Of a DNA stretch of 64,000 nucleotides, positions 35,147-43,418 are shown piece by piece. The position numbers were made by a program, and so were the translations under genes. The stretch's first letter is position 1. Every line of letters starts with the position of its first letter. The notes beneath the pieces are model-generated. The model was not told the origin of the DNA and made no database searches. It saw only the letters and a list, made by a program, of their open reading frames with translations. The stretch covers positions 1 to 64,000 of the forward strand of contig CAZHZL010000001.1 of assembly GCA_964537245.1 (NCBI GenBank). Direction: 5' to 3'. This DNA comes from UMGS1840 sp964537245. GTDB lineage: Bacteria > Bacillota > Clostridia > UMGS1840.

Positions 35147-36007
35147 ATGGCTAAATTTTTTACTGATTGTTTTCAGGACGGTACAGATGAATGTGTATCC
35201 TCTAAAACCTATGCTGTTTTTTATTCGGATGCAGAAGAACAGGTTAAGGAAATGCATATACACGATTGCTGCGAGGTCTTTTTGTGTATGTCCGACAACC
35301 ATAAATTCCTAATCGGAGACAGCGTTTTCACAGCTAATAAATATGATTTGTTTGCTGTTAATCAGTTTGAAATACATAAGCTTATGGAAAGCGCCGATAA
35401 CTTTTGCGAGCGCTATGTTTTTAAGGTGCACCCGCAGTTTTGCTTGCTTAATTCAACCAGTAAAACAGATTTGTCCGCTTGCTTTTACGACAGAAAAAAT
35501 ATCAACAGAAAAGCAACGCTGACAAAGGAACAGGCGGACGAGCTTATAAGCCTTTATGAAAGTATGCGTACATATGGTCAGTACGGCGATGATATCCTTG
35601 CAAATGTTGCGGCTATTAAGGTGCTTGTTTATGTGAACAGATATCTTGTGATGTCATCTTCGGGAACACACGGCGTTCCATACAGCGAAAACAATCTTGT
35701 TCACAGCGTTGTTGAATACATAAACGAGCATATGCTTGAAGATATCAGCTTAGATGAAATTTCTTCAATTCATTATGTTTCCAAAAATCATCTGTGCAGA
35801 ATTTTTAAAAAACAAACAGGTACAACTGTTATAAATTATATTATAGTAAGACGAATTGCCGAAGCAAAGAAGTTCTTGAGCGAGGGCTATGATGTTAAGG
35901 AAACCTGCGAAAAATGCGGCTTTAACGATTATTCGCATTTTATAAGGACCTTCCGCCATATTGTCGGTGTACCGCCGAAGCAGTATATAATGAGAAAAGA
36001 GAGATAA
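35147..36007 (+). CDS. AraC-family transcriptional regulator
   Basis: 286 residues. N-terminal cupin-like sensing domain with conserved H (MHIHDCCEVFLCMS) followed by C-terminal double helix-turn-helix: VVEYINEHMLEDISLDEISSIHYVSKNHLCRIFKKQTG and the second helix pair CEKCGFNDYSHFIRTFRHIVGVPPKQY. All AraC core residues are present. GAAAGGAG precedes the ATG. It stands between mntP and a DUF4364 gene, all on the same strand, so the regulated gene is not obvious; a sugar or metal signal cannot be told. Confidence 0.85.
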   Translation: MAKFFTDCFQDGTDECVSSKTYAVFYSDAEEQVKEMHIHDCCEVFLCMSDNHKFLIGDSVFTANKYDLFAVNQFEIHKLMESADNFCERYVFKVHPQFCLLNSTSKTDLSACFYDRKNINRKATLTKEQADELISLYESMRTYGQYGDDILANVAAIKVLVYVNRYLVMSSSGTHGVPYSENNLVHSVVEYINEHMLEDISLDEISSIHYVSKNHLCRIFKKQTGTTVINYIIVRRIAEAKKFLSEGYDVKETCEKCGFNDYSHFIRTFRHIVGVPPKQYIMRKER

Positions 36008-36010
36008 AAA

Positions 36011-36544
36011 ATGCCATACGAGGATATATTTAAGGATAAGCTTATTATAAAGCTTATGATTCTCTATGCGGTGAGAGAATATAAAAAACCGCTTTCAAAC
36101 TCGCTTCTTACAAAGCTTGTGACAGAAAACAACGAAATAGATTTTTTCGATTTGCAATACGGTATTTCGGAGCTTGTTAAAATAGGCGATTTATACGGCT
36201 TTGAGGAAGATGGTTTCCACTTTTACAGACTTAACAGCGACGGAAAGGACAGTATAGATTTTTTTGAAAACAAAATTCCGCTTGTTTTGAGAAACAGAAT
36301 AAGAAAAAGCGTCAATGCGCAGCATGAAAAAGAAAAACCAATAACCGATGTTGTTACAACTACTGTGCCTGAAGGCGACGGCTTTCTGGTAAGTGTGAAA
36401 ATTCTTGAGGATGGTATAGAACAGTTTGGTGTAAATATCAATGTTGCTTCTCGTGAAACTGCAAAAGCGACTTGTGAATATTTCAAGCATAATGTCGGCG
36501 ATATATATCAGTATGTGAGTAAGAATATCGGAGAAATAGTATAA
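36011..36544 (+). CDS. DUF4364 family protein
   Basis: 177 residues matching the clostridial DUF4364 pattern: an N-terminal winged-helix-like part (KLIIKLMILYAVREYKKPLSNSLLTKLV, then FFDLQYGISELVKIGDLYG) followed by a beta-rich C-terminal domain. The N-terminal fold suggests DNA binding, perhaps a transcription regulator, but no function is known. Follows the AraC gene by three bases, so it is translationally linked to it. Confidence 0.85.
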   Translation: MPYEDIFKDKLIIKLMILYAVREYKKPLSNSLLTKLVTENNEIDFFDLQYGISELVKIGDLYGFEEDGFHFYRLNSDGKDSIDFFENKIPLVLRNRIRKSVNAQHEKEKPITDVVTTTVPEGDGFLVSVKILEDGIEQFGVNINVASRETAKATCEYFKHNVGDIYQYVSKNIGEIV

Positions 36545-36579
36545 TATTTTTTCATTTACATAAAAAGGAGTGGCTTAAA

Positions 36580-37077
36580 GTGAAAAATGGGAAAATAAGA
36601 AAAATGACCTTGTGCGCAATGTTTACAGCACTTACATGCCTTGCTACAATGATAGCAATTCCTGTTGCAGGAATCGGATATGTCAATGCAGGCGACTGCC
36701 TTGTTATTTTGTCTGCGTGGTTTTTGGGATCGTGGTACAGTGCGTTTTCTGCGGCTGTCGGGTCATCGCTTTCAGATTTGTTTTTAGGATATGGAATATA
36801 TGCTCCCGCAACCTTTATAATAAAAGGAGTTATGGCAGTTGTATTTTGTATGCTGTATAAAAATATTCAGAAAATATCGGAAAAACCCCTTTTGAACTTT
36901 GCTTTTTGTGCAGTTGTAACCGAAATTGTTATGGTAGCGGGTTACTTTCTTCACGCTTGCATTATATTAGGCGAAGGCTGGGGTGCTTCAGCAACAATCT
37001 TTGCAAATTCAATGCAGGGAATTTTCGGAGTAATAAGCTCGGCTGTACTTTCAGGATTTTTAAAGAAGCTAAAATGA
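36580..37077 (+). CDS. ECF transporter substrate-binding S component
   Basis: 165 residues with about six hydrophobic helices. The N-terminal KMTLCAMFTALTCLATM is typical of S components, with the vitamin-transporter motif GIGYVNAGDCLVILSAWFLG, and SAAVGSSLSDLFLGYGIYAPATFIIKG in the middle. It captures a vitamin or metal and passes it to the shared EcfAT module, which must be encoded elsewhere. The pattern resembles the riboflavin-like S component group; the substrate is unknown. GTG 36580 has AAAAAGGAG upstream. Confidence 0.8.
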   Translation: MKNGKIRKMTLCAMFTALTCLATMIAIPVAGIGYVNAGDCLVILSAWFLGSWYSAFSAAVGSSLSDLFLGYGIYAPATFIIKGVMAVVFCMLYKNIQKISEKPLLNFAFCAVVTEIVMVAGYFLHACIILGEGWGASATIFANSMQGIFGVISSAVLSGFLKKLK

Positions 37078-37120
37078 TAAAAAATGCTGTGGCATATGTC
37101 GTGTACTCTTAAGGATGGTT

Positions 37121-37163
37121 AACGGGTATGTCTCTCATACAAGCGAGACATACCCGTTTTTTT
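37121..37163 (+). terminator. Strong terminator after the ECF gene
   Basis: Perfect 14-bp stem AACGGGTATGTCTC (37121-37134) with GAGACATACCCGTT (37145-37158), followed by seven T. It lies between two convergent genes and, being symmetrical, may also serve the glycyl-radical operon on the other strand. Confidence 0.9.
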
Positions 37164-37165
37164 CG

Positions 37166-37969
37166 TTATTTTATAATTTTTTTATATGCATTGATATCAT
37201 CTTTATCCGGTGACGGATAACTGGTAAATAGCATATTTAAAGCTTCGTATTTATGTTCACTCATCCGGTGATATGGCAAAAGCTCCACACTTTTGTACTT
37301 GATATCGCAAAGAAAATCGGCAATGTTTTTTATTTCTTCGGTATCTGCATTAAACTCAGGTATAATTGGTATTCTGATAATTATTTCTCCGCCATAGTCG
37401 GAAGAAAGCCGCTTTAAGTTTTCAAGTATAACTTTGTTCGAAAAACCTGTTCCCTCAATATGCAAATTTTCGCTGACCGCCTTTATATCATAAAGAAACA
37501 GGTCAGTATAAGGAATGATTTTTTCAAAAAACTCCCACGGAAGATTGCCGGCTGTATCGACTGCTGTATGTATACCAACTTCCTTGCATTTTTTTAAAAT
37601 TTCTTCAAGAAAGTCAGTTTGTAACATACATTCACCTCCTGAGAATGTAACACCGCCACAAGAGGTGTTATAGAAGACTTTATCTTTTATGATTTCTGAC
37701 AATAATTCGTTGACAGTATACTCTTTTCCGCTTATTTCCTTTGCCCCATTATAACAGGTAAAGTTTATATCCTCTGCAGTTAAATTTTTGCACCTTCCGC
37801 AACCGGTACATTTATTTTTATAAAAAAGTATTTCTTTTTCAGGTTTTTGACTTTCGGGATTATGGCACCATTTGCACTTTAAATTACAGCCCTTAAAGAA
37901 CACCGTTGTTCTTATGCCCGGACCGTCTACAAGTGAATTTCTTTGAATGGAAAAAATTGTAGCGTTCAT
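37166..37969 (-). CDS. Glycyl-radical enzyme activase (radical SAM)
   Basis: 267 residues. The radical SAM cluster CxxxCxxC lies at C28, C32 and C35 in FFKGCNLKCKWCHNPES, followed by SGGECMLQ. An extra ferredoxin-like insert CTGCGRC at C54, C57, C60 and a further Cys at 72 could bind one more Fe-S cluster. Most dehydratase-type activases have two such clusters; this one is shorter. It uses S-adenosylmethionine to place a radical on the glycine of its partner. The partner gene starts 18 bases upstream on the same strand, so the pair is one operon. Confidence 0.9.
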   Translation of the reverse strand: MNATIFSIQRNSLVDGPGIRTTVFFKGCNLKCKWCHNPESQKPEKEILFYKNKCTGCGRCKNLTAEDINFTCYNGAKEISGKEYTVNELLSEIIKDKVFYNTSCGGVTFSGGECMLQTDFLEEILKKCKEVGIHTAVDTAGNLPWEFFEKIIPYTDLFLYDIKAVSENLHIEGTGFSNKVILENLKRLSSDYGGEIIIRIPIIPEFNADTEEIKNIADFLCDIKYKSVELLPYHRMSEHKYEALNMLFTSYPSPDKDDINAYKKIIK

Positions 37970-37987
37970 ATAGCTCCTCTCCGATAA

Positions 37988-40111
37988 TCATTTGTACCTT
38001 CCTATAATCATATCCTGCCATTCTTTGTTCATGGTTACAAATCGGGCGTTCCATCCCGAAACACGGACAGAAAGGTTCTGATAGTCTTCCGGATGCTCTT
38101 GTGCTTTCTTTAACAACTCTGCATCTGCAATATCAAGTTGCATGAAATGACCGCCAAGCAAGACAAAGCCTTTTATTAAAGAAATAATTGCAGTTATACC
38201 AATTTCGCTGTTTGCAAAAGAAGGCAATAACTTAATATCAAGTGCCGCCCCGGAAACTGTTCTTTTAAGATTTGATTTGCAATAGGAACGTATAATAGCA
38301 GTTGAACCCTCTTTATCTGTTCCGGGGGTTGGGGAATAATTTCCGGACAAAATATCGTGTGCTTTTTTTCCGTTAGGTGTTGCCAGTCGGTGGTTTGACC
38401 ACTCGAGTTGTCTGCCGAATGTGCTGATTCCTGCCGGAGTCATAAATCCTGAATTATGTGTTGTATCATCACAAATATCTGCAAAATCATTTACAATGCG
38501 TGCACCGATTTCGTCAACTTCGTCGTTATCATTCCCAAAGTAAGAGTATCCATTTAAGGCAATACATCTTAAATCCTCATGTCCTTCCCAATTATTTTTC
38601 AAGACTTCCATAAGTTCTTTAAAGCTTGATTTTTTATCATCGAATACAAGCTTTTTGATGGCATACAAGCTGTTTATGGTGTCGGGCAATCCTCCGATAT
38701 GAGGTGAAATAACATTATAAACAGGTCCGCCCTCTAAATAAGACAAGCCTTTTTCAATACAGCCGCCTTCAAAAATTGAAACAACAGTACATGGTGTTGT
38801 CGGTTTCCAATTCCAATCCTTGGTAGGAACACCGGAGTTTAAAAACTGGTTATGTGTATTAAGCTTTAATCTGTTTACATTATTTCTTAAATCTTTGATA
38901 TATTTGTCATACAAATCATCAAATGATTCAAATATAACGTCATTATATCCATTCAACGTATCTTGCTGTAATATCTTCAAAGAATCAAATGGCTGATAGA
39001 TAAAATACGTTTTCCCGGGAATCTGAATTTCCCAACACCCGTCATTTGCAAATTTTCTGGCTTCGGTCAGAGAATATCCGTAATCTGTTAATGATTCAAT
39101 AATCAAATCTTCGTTATATACAGCGATGATTCCGCCTCCGAAGCGTATAACCTCGGCTATGCGTTTTAGAAGTTTCGATTCGGAGTTTTTATTTATGCGT
39201 ACTGTTGTAGGAAAATCACTGATACCAAATTCTTCCAATATATCCAGGACAAGATATGTAACATCGTTTGTTACATCATCACCGTTTTCGTCAATACCTG
39301 AAAGAATAATATTTTGATAATGCTGTGCATCACCGCTTCCGTAATCTCCACCGCTTACCCATTCGCACCCCTTTATGAAAAAGTGTGCAAGAATTTCTCT
39401 TGCTTCATCTAAAGTTATTCTTTTCGTTTTAAGATCGTTTTCGAGATAATCGCCCAAAAGCCAGTCAATTCTTCCAATACCCGGCCAGTTTCCGCAAAGA
39501 CGAACAAAGGCAAATGTAAACCAGATGCTTTGTACCGCTTCATAAAAGTTGGTTGCAGGCTCAAATGGGACAAGTGTTAAATTCTGATAATTCTCTTCAT
39601 ACCCGTCTTTGTTTTTTAGCTCTTCCAGATATCTTAAACGGTATATTTCCATGCAGTTGATGCAATGAGCACAGCTTTTAAGAAATGGCTCTTTTTCGGT
39701 TCCTGCATATTTTATTAACGATTCTTCAACCTTATCACGGATAAAGTTTACACCTTTTTTTACAACAGTTTCAAAATCAATAGTTAAATGGCTTATAGAA
39801 CTCCAGATGTCGCTATTGTTATACTGTGCAGGAACTATGTGCGAGATTGCCTTTCCTAATGTAGCAGAACCACTGAGTTTTTCATTTTCACAAATTCTGA
39901 CGGGTGCTTTAGTAACAATTTCATGGATTGCTGCGTTATATTTTTCAATTTCTGACATGCTTTCAAAATTTTCTATGTGATTTAATGAAACACTTGGTGT
40001 TTTGCGGGTATCAATCCCATATTTGTGATTTAGCGATTCATATGCAAATTGTCTTGTTTTTTCACTTAATCGCACCGGTCTTTTTAGATTAGAAGATGTA
40101 TAAAACTCCAT
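37988..40111 (-). CDS. Glycyl-radical enzyme of the pyruvate formate-lyase family, substrate unknown
   Basis: About 707 residues. The active-site loop reads NDGCWEIQIPGKT, with the thiyl cysteine at about residue 359 (364 if the upstream TTG were used). The glycyl-radical site is RVSGWNARF, with the radical Gly at about 686. Canonical dehydratases read GCVE and RVSGY/S; here V is W and Y is W, but the acidic E of the dehydratase class is kept. It lacks the CC pair of true pyruvate formate-lyase. The ATG at 40111 has GGAGG ahead. A glycerol/diol dehydratase-like or lyase reaction is likely; the substrate is not predictable from sequence. Regulated by the divergent AraC gene. Confidence 0.85.
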   Translation of the reverse strand: MEFYTSSNLKRPVRLSEKTRQFAYESLNHKYGIDTRKTPSVSLNHIENFESMSEIEKYNAAIHEIVTKAPVRICENEKLSGSATLGKAISHIVPAQYNNSDIWSSISHLTIDFETVVKKGVNFIRDKVEESLIKYAGTEKEPFLKSCAHCINCMEIYRLRYLEELKNKDGYEENYQNLTLVPFEPATNFYEAVQSIWFTFAFVRLCGNWPGIGRIDWLLGDYLENDLKTKRITLDEAREILAHFFIKGCEWVSGGDYGSGDAQHYQNIILSGIDENGDDVTNDVTYLVLDILEEFGISDFPTTVRINKNSESKLLKRIAEVIRFGGGIIAVYNEDLIIESLTDYGYSLTEARKFANDGCWEIQIPGKTYFIYQPFDSLKILQQDTLNGYNDVIFESFDDLYDKYIKDLRNNVNRLKLNTHNQFLNSGVPTKDWNWKPTTPCTVVSIFEGGCIEKGLSYLEGGPVYNVISPHIGGLPDTINSLYAIKKLVFDDKKSSFKELMEVLKNNWEGHEDLRCIALNGYSYFGNDNDEVDEIGARIVNDFADICDDTTHNSGFMTPAGISTFGRQLEWSNHRLATPNGKKAHDILSGNYSPTPGTDKEGSTAIIRSYCKSNLKRTVSGAALDIKLLPSFANSEIGITAIISLIKGFVLLGGHFMQLDIADAELLKKAQEHPEDYQNLSVRVSGWNARFVTMNKEWQDMIIGRYK

Positions 40112-40143
40112 ACCAATAACCTCCAAACGAAATATTTGTTTAA

Positions 40144-40172
40144 ATTATACTGTATAAATTCGATTTTGTCTA
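40144..40172 (-). promoter_or_regulatory. Promoter of the glycyl-radical operon
   Basis: On the minus strand TAGACA (40167-40172), 17-base spacer, TATAAT (40144-40149). Its -35 abuts the -35 of the divergent regulator promoter. Confidence 0.65.
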
Positions 40173-40201
40173 TTGACATAATTATTGAAAATATGTATAA
40201 T
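40173..40201 (+). promoter_or_regulatory. Promoter of the divergent AraC regulator
   Basis: TTGACA at 40173-40178, 17-base spacer, TATAAT at 40196-40201: perfect consensus. Confidence 0.8.
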
Positions 40202-40218
40202 ACTATCGAGGTGTTTTT

Positions 40219-41004
40219 ATGAAAATCGAAAATATTGATATAAAATATTATAGCTATTCGGGATTTACCTCTTTAAAAAATGATGGTGTTACTCATATAA
40301 AACAATTACATTATTTATCAATAGTACAATCAAAGATTGGTTCCTACGGAATAAAGCTCGACAAAGGAAATGAATACTTTACCGGTGAAGGTGGATTCTT
40401 TGTTGCACCATCGTATGTTACTCAAAAAATAACTCATTTCGCAAATAAAGAAAACAATAAATTTACGGCAAGATATGTCTTTTTAGATGTAGTCATTAAT
40501 AATACATACCATATTGATGATATTTTTGATTTTCCTGTTATAATAGATAAAGAAATTTCTGCAATTTTTTATAAATATTTCGATGAATATGAAGCAACGG
40601 ATAATGTTTGTGACCAAATGTGTTGTTTGTATAAAATAATTAAGCATTTATTACAGATATCTACCGAAAAAAAATCATATCGCAATACTGCTATATATCC
40701 TGTAATTGAGTTTATAAAGACAAATTATATGAAAGGCATCAATGTACGCGAAATGGCCAATGTTATTAAAATGTCTGAATCTAATTTATATGCTGTTTTC
40801 AAAAAATCAACAGGAAGTTCTCCTGTAAAATACCTTAATGAATACAGATTATCCATTGCCTGCGAACTTTTACATCATACTGATAATACTATAAGGTGTA
40901 TTGCTGAAAAAGTAGGGATTCCTGATCAGTTTTATTTCAGCAAGTTGTTTAAAGCCAAATATTCTATGTCTCCTCAAAAATACAGAAAGCAGAAATTTTA
41001 TTAA
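40219..41004 (+). CDS. AraC-family regulator of the glycyl-radical operon
   Basis: 261 residues. An N-terminal beta-barrel-like sensor (about 1-140) precedes the C-terminal HTH pair: VIEFIKTNYMKGINVREMANVIKMSESNLYAVFKKSTGSSPVKYLNEYRLS, then RCIAEKVGIPDQFYFSKLFKAKYSMSPQKYRK. It is transcribed divergently from the glycyl-radical enzyme gene with 107 bases between the starts, and the two promoters share a boundary. It therefore probably controls both. The signal is probably the substrate of the enzyme or a related compound. Confidence 0.88.
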   Translation: MKIENIDIKYYSYSGFTSLKNDGVTHIKQLHYLSIVQSKIGSYGIKLDKGNEYFTGEGGFFVAPSYVTQKITHFANKENNKFTARYVFLDVVINNTYHIDDIFDFPVIIDKEISAIFYKYFDEYEATDNVCDQMCCLYKIIKHLLQISTEKKSYRNTAIYPVIEFIKTNYMKGINVREMANVIKMSESNLYAVFKKSTGSSPVKYLNEYRLSIACELLHHTDNTIRCIAEKVGIPDQFYFSKLFKAKYSMSPQKYRKQKFY

Positions 41005-41085
41005 TTATATTATGTCCGGCACTGTAACAAGCAGGGAAAGTGTATATCATTTTCCGTATGTTCAGGATAATCCTAAGACCTTATA

Positions 41086-41156
41086 ATCGTGACGATGTGG
41101 GCATCGTCACCTGCGATAAAAGGCAGAAACGAATCATTTCGTTCCTGCCTTTTAAT
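41086..41156 (-). terminator. Double hairpin between AraC gene and yebC
   Basis: First hairpin: GTGACGATG...CATCGTCAC, 9 bp around 41087-41108. Second: AAAAGGCAG...CTGCCTTTT with a further AACGAA/TTCGTT core, one mismatch, about 41117-41156. The second hairpin would terminate yebC transcription on the minus strand, and either could serve the AraC gene. The 206 bases from 41005 to 41210 hold nothing else I can identify. Confidence 0.6.
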
Positions 41157-41210
41157 ATTACTGTCCTTATGAGTACATGACATAAGCCACAGCATTTTTT
41201 ATTATAAATA

Positions 41211-41939
41211 TTATTCTTCTTCCCAGGAATGATATATATTTTGTACATCGTCGTTTTCTTCAAGTAAGTCGATAAGACGCTGCATATTTGTGATATCCTT
41301 TTCGTCGGTAAGCTTTGTATAAGTATTCGGGATTTTTGAAACCTCAGCTTCTAAAATTGTATATCCTTTTTCTTCAACAGCTTCTCTTACGGTGCTGAAA
41401 TCTTCGGGAGACGTTGTTATTTCGTAACATTCGTCCATAACCTCAAAATCTTCTGCGCCAAGCTCTAAAGCTTCCATTGTCATTTCATCATCGTCCATAG
41501 AATCTGTTTTTTCGATTACTATAACACCAAGCTCCTTAAACGACCAGCTAACGCAGCCTGTTGCTCCCATGTTTCCGCCGAATTTGTCAAATGCATGACG
41601 AACATCAGCCGCAGTTCTGTTTTTATTGTCTGTTAAAGTTTCAACGATAACGGCAACGCCTGACGGTCCGTAGCCCTCGTAAACGATTTCCTCGTAATTT
41701 GATGTATCTTCTCCGCCGGCAGCCTTTTTGATACAACGCTGTACATTATCAGACGGCATATTGTTTGCTCTTGCTTTTGCAATTATATCCTTAAGTCTAC
41801 CATTGATGGACGGGTCAGGTCCGCCTGATTTTACCGCAACGGCTATCTCTCTGCCGAGCTTTGTGTAAATCTTGGCTTTTTGTGCGTCTGATTTTTCCTT
41901 TTTGTGTTTAATGTTTGACCATTTTGAATGTCCTGACAT
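41211..41939 (-). CDS. yebC: YebC/PmpR family protein
   Basis: 242 residues, full length. The N-terminal MSGHSKWSNIKHKKEKSDAQKAKIYTKLGREIAVAVK is the family signature, followed by GGPDPSINGRL, NNMPSDNVQRCIKKAAG and the middle domain YEGYGPSGVAVIVETLTDNKNRT. Originally described as a DNA-binding regulator; recent work on the family links it to translation through difficult sequences. The C-terminal acidic tail ends SWEEE. It is followed after a short gap by nrdR on the same strand and is probably co-transcribed with it. Confidence 0.95.
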   Translation of the reverse strand: MSGHSKWSNIKHKKEKSDAQKAKIYTKLGREIAVAVKSGGPDPSINGRLKDIIAKARANNMPSDNVQRCIKKAAGGEDTSNYEEIVYEGYGPSGVAVIVETLTDNKNRTAADVRHAFDKFGGNMGATGCVSWSFKELGVIVIEKTDSMDDDEMTMEALELGAEDFEVMDECYEITTSPEDFSTVREAVEEKGYTILEAEVSKIPNTYTKLTDEKDITNMQRLIDLLEENDDVQNIYHSWEEE

Positions 41940-41962
41940 TTTTTATTCTCCTTTTTAATTAA

Positions 41963-42424
41963 TTACTTTTTAAGAAGCTTCTGAACTTCCTCGACAAATG
42001 TATTTACATCCTTGAACTGTCTGTACACAGAAGCGAAACGAACATATGCAACCTCGTCGATATCCTTCAGCTTTTCCATAACAAGCTCACCGATTACAGA
42101 GCTTTCAATTTCGTTATTGAGCCCGCCTGAAACCGTAGCTTCAATTTCTGCAACTGCTTTATCTATGATTTCAGAGCTTACAGGTCTTTTTTCGCAGGCG
42201 CGCACTATTCCCATAGCAACCTTCTGTCTGTCAAAGCGTGCTCGTTCGCCGTTTTTCTTTATTACCATAACAGGCACAGTCTCAATGCGCTCGAATGTTG
42301 AAAATCTTTTTTCGCATTTCATACATTCCCGTCGTCTTTTTATCGAATTTGATTCCTCAATAGGTCTGGAATCAACAACCTTACTTTCTTCGTAACCGCA
42401 AAACGGACACTTCAAGCTGTTCAC
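41963..42424 (-). CDS. nrdR: Transcriptional repressor NrdR
   Basis: 153 residues. An N-terminal zinc ribbon (CPFCGYEESKVVDSRP and CMKCEKRFSTFERIE) and an ATP-cone domain (VIKKNGERARFDRQKVAMGIVRACEKRPVS) give the NrdR pattern. It binds ATP/dATP and represses ribonucleotide reductase genes via NrdR boxes. AAAGGATGT stands before the ATG. All four zinc cysteines are present. Lies between yebC and tRNA-Gln; the terminator of tRNA-Gln stands just before it, so it needs its own promoter. Confidence 0.95.
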   Translation of the reverse strand: MNSLKCPFCGYEESKVVDSRPIEESNSIKRRRECMKCEKRFSTFERIETVPVMVIKKNGERARFDRQKVAMGIVRACEKRPVSSEIIDKAVAEIEATVSGGLNNEIESSVIGELVMEKLKDIDEVAYVRFASVYRQFKDVNTFVEEVQKLLKK

Positions 42425-42445
42425 ATCCTTTCGGGGATATAGTTG

Positions 42446-42477
42446 AAAAAAGCCTTGTCATACGACAAGGCTTTTTT
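42446..42477 (-). terminator. Terminator after tRNA-Gln
   Basis: AAAAAAGCCTTGTC (42446-42459) pairs with GACAAGGCTTTTTT (42464-42477). T-runs on both strands make it bidirectional; on the minus strand it directly follows the tRNA. Confidence 0.9.
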
Positions 42478-42479
42478 CA

Positions 42480-42554
42480 TGGCAGGGGTAGAGAGATTCG
42501 AACTCCCGGATAACGGAGTCAGAGTCCGTTGCCTTACCGCTTGGCGATACCCCT
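42480..42554 (-). tRNA. tRNA-Gln (anticodon CTG)
   Basis: On the minus strand a 75-base cloverleaf: acceptor AGGGGTA with TACCCCT, anticodon CTG in the loop CTCTGAC, T-arm GGGAGTTCGAATCTC, encoded CCA. Reads CAG codons. Confidence 0.93.
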
Positions 42555-42653
42555 ATATTACCGCTGTTTTTGAAGCTTTTCATCAACAACGCTTGACTAT
42601 TATACAACAATTTTTTTTGTTTGTCAAGACTTTTTTGTAAAATTTTGAAAAAA

Positions 42654-43247
42654 TTACATAAAATTCTTAAGAAAGCTTAGAAATATATTCATTTTAAGTC
42701 TGCTTAAGATACTTATAAAAATCAGACATATAATAAAAACTCCGAAAAAAAGGGAAAGTGTTTTTCCCAAATCAGATACAGAAGCCTGCTTTTTAAAGAG
42801 ACAGGCATAAATGCTGTTTGATATAGTATAACCGATACGCGATAAAAATATTACAAAAGGAAGAATCATAATAAGATTTAAAAAAAGATAAACAGAAGAG
42901 GGAAGAATACCTTTTTGGGAAAACAGCTTAATAAGAAAAACGCAGAAATATCCCGTCAAAAAGCCGTATCTGAAAATAAAAAAAGATATTATCCATTTAC
43001 CGAATAAAAAAAATGTTCCCAAGAAAATTCCGAGAAGAATAATTTCGTCAGAGTAACCGTAGCTGTATACGGAGGTTCCTTCCTTTAAAGCTGAAATGCT
43101 GTCAGACGCTTTTGTAAAATCAAGCTCGGTAATAAGATTTACATATATTCCTCCGAAAATAAAGCCTGCCGTAAAAATAAGAGCAGAAATCAAATGTAAA
43201 GCTCTGTTTTCTCTTAAATAATGTTTTAGTTTGTAAAGTTTCAGCAT
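42654..43247 (-). CDS. Stage II sporulation protein M-like membrane protein
   Basis: About 197 residues with five or six hydrophobic helices. It starts LKLYKLKHYLRENRALHLISALIFTAGFIFGG, the usual SpoIIM start, and has a later YGFLTGYFCVFLIKLFSQKG segment. In B. subtilis SpoIIM is part of the SpoIID-M-P complex that drives engulfment of the forespore. ATG at 43247 has AAGGTGG upstream on the minus strand; longer in-frame extensions lack such a site. It supports an endospore-forming ancestry. Identity is high for SpoIIM but read by eye. Confidence 0.75.
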   Translation of the reverse strand: MLKLYKLKHYLRENRALHLISALIFTAGFIFGGIYVNLITELDFTKASDSISALKEGTSVYSYGYSDEIILLGIFLGTFFLFGKWIISFFIFRYGFLTGYFCVFLIKLFSQKGILPSSVYLFLNLIMILPFVIFLSRIGYTISNSIYACLFKKQASVSDLGKTLSLFFGVFIICLIFISILSRLKMNIFLSFLKNFM

Positions 43248-43348
43248 ACAGACCACCTTTTTTGTTGTTTCTTTTTCTACTTGTACAACAAATTTTATGA
43301 GATATAAATTATAAAAATGACAATTTGACTTAAAAATAATAAAAAACC

Positions 43349-43377
43349 TTGACAAAGTATGATTTATTTGGTAGAAT
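43349..43377 (+). promoter_or_regulatory. Promoter of the LDH-family gene
   Basis: TTGACA at 43349-43354, 17-base spacer, TAGAAT at 43372-43377. Confidence 0.75.
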
Positions 43378-43418
43378 ATAGTGTATAATGGATATACAAT
43401 AGAAAGAGGTAAATAAAC

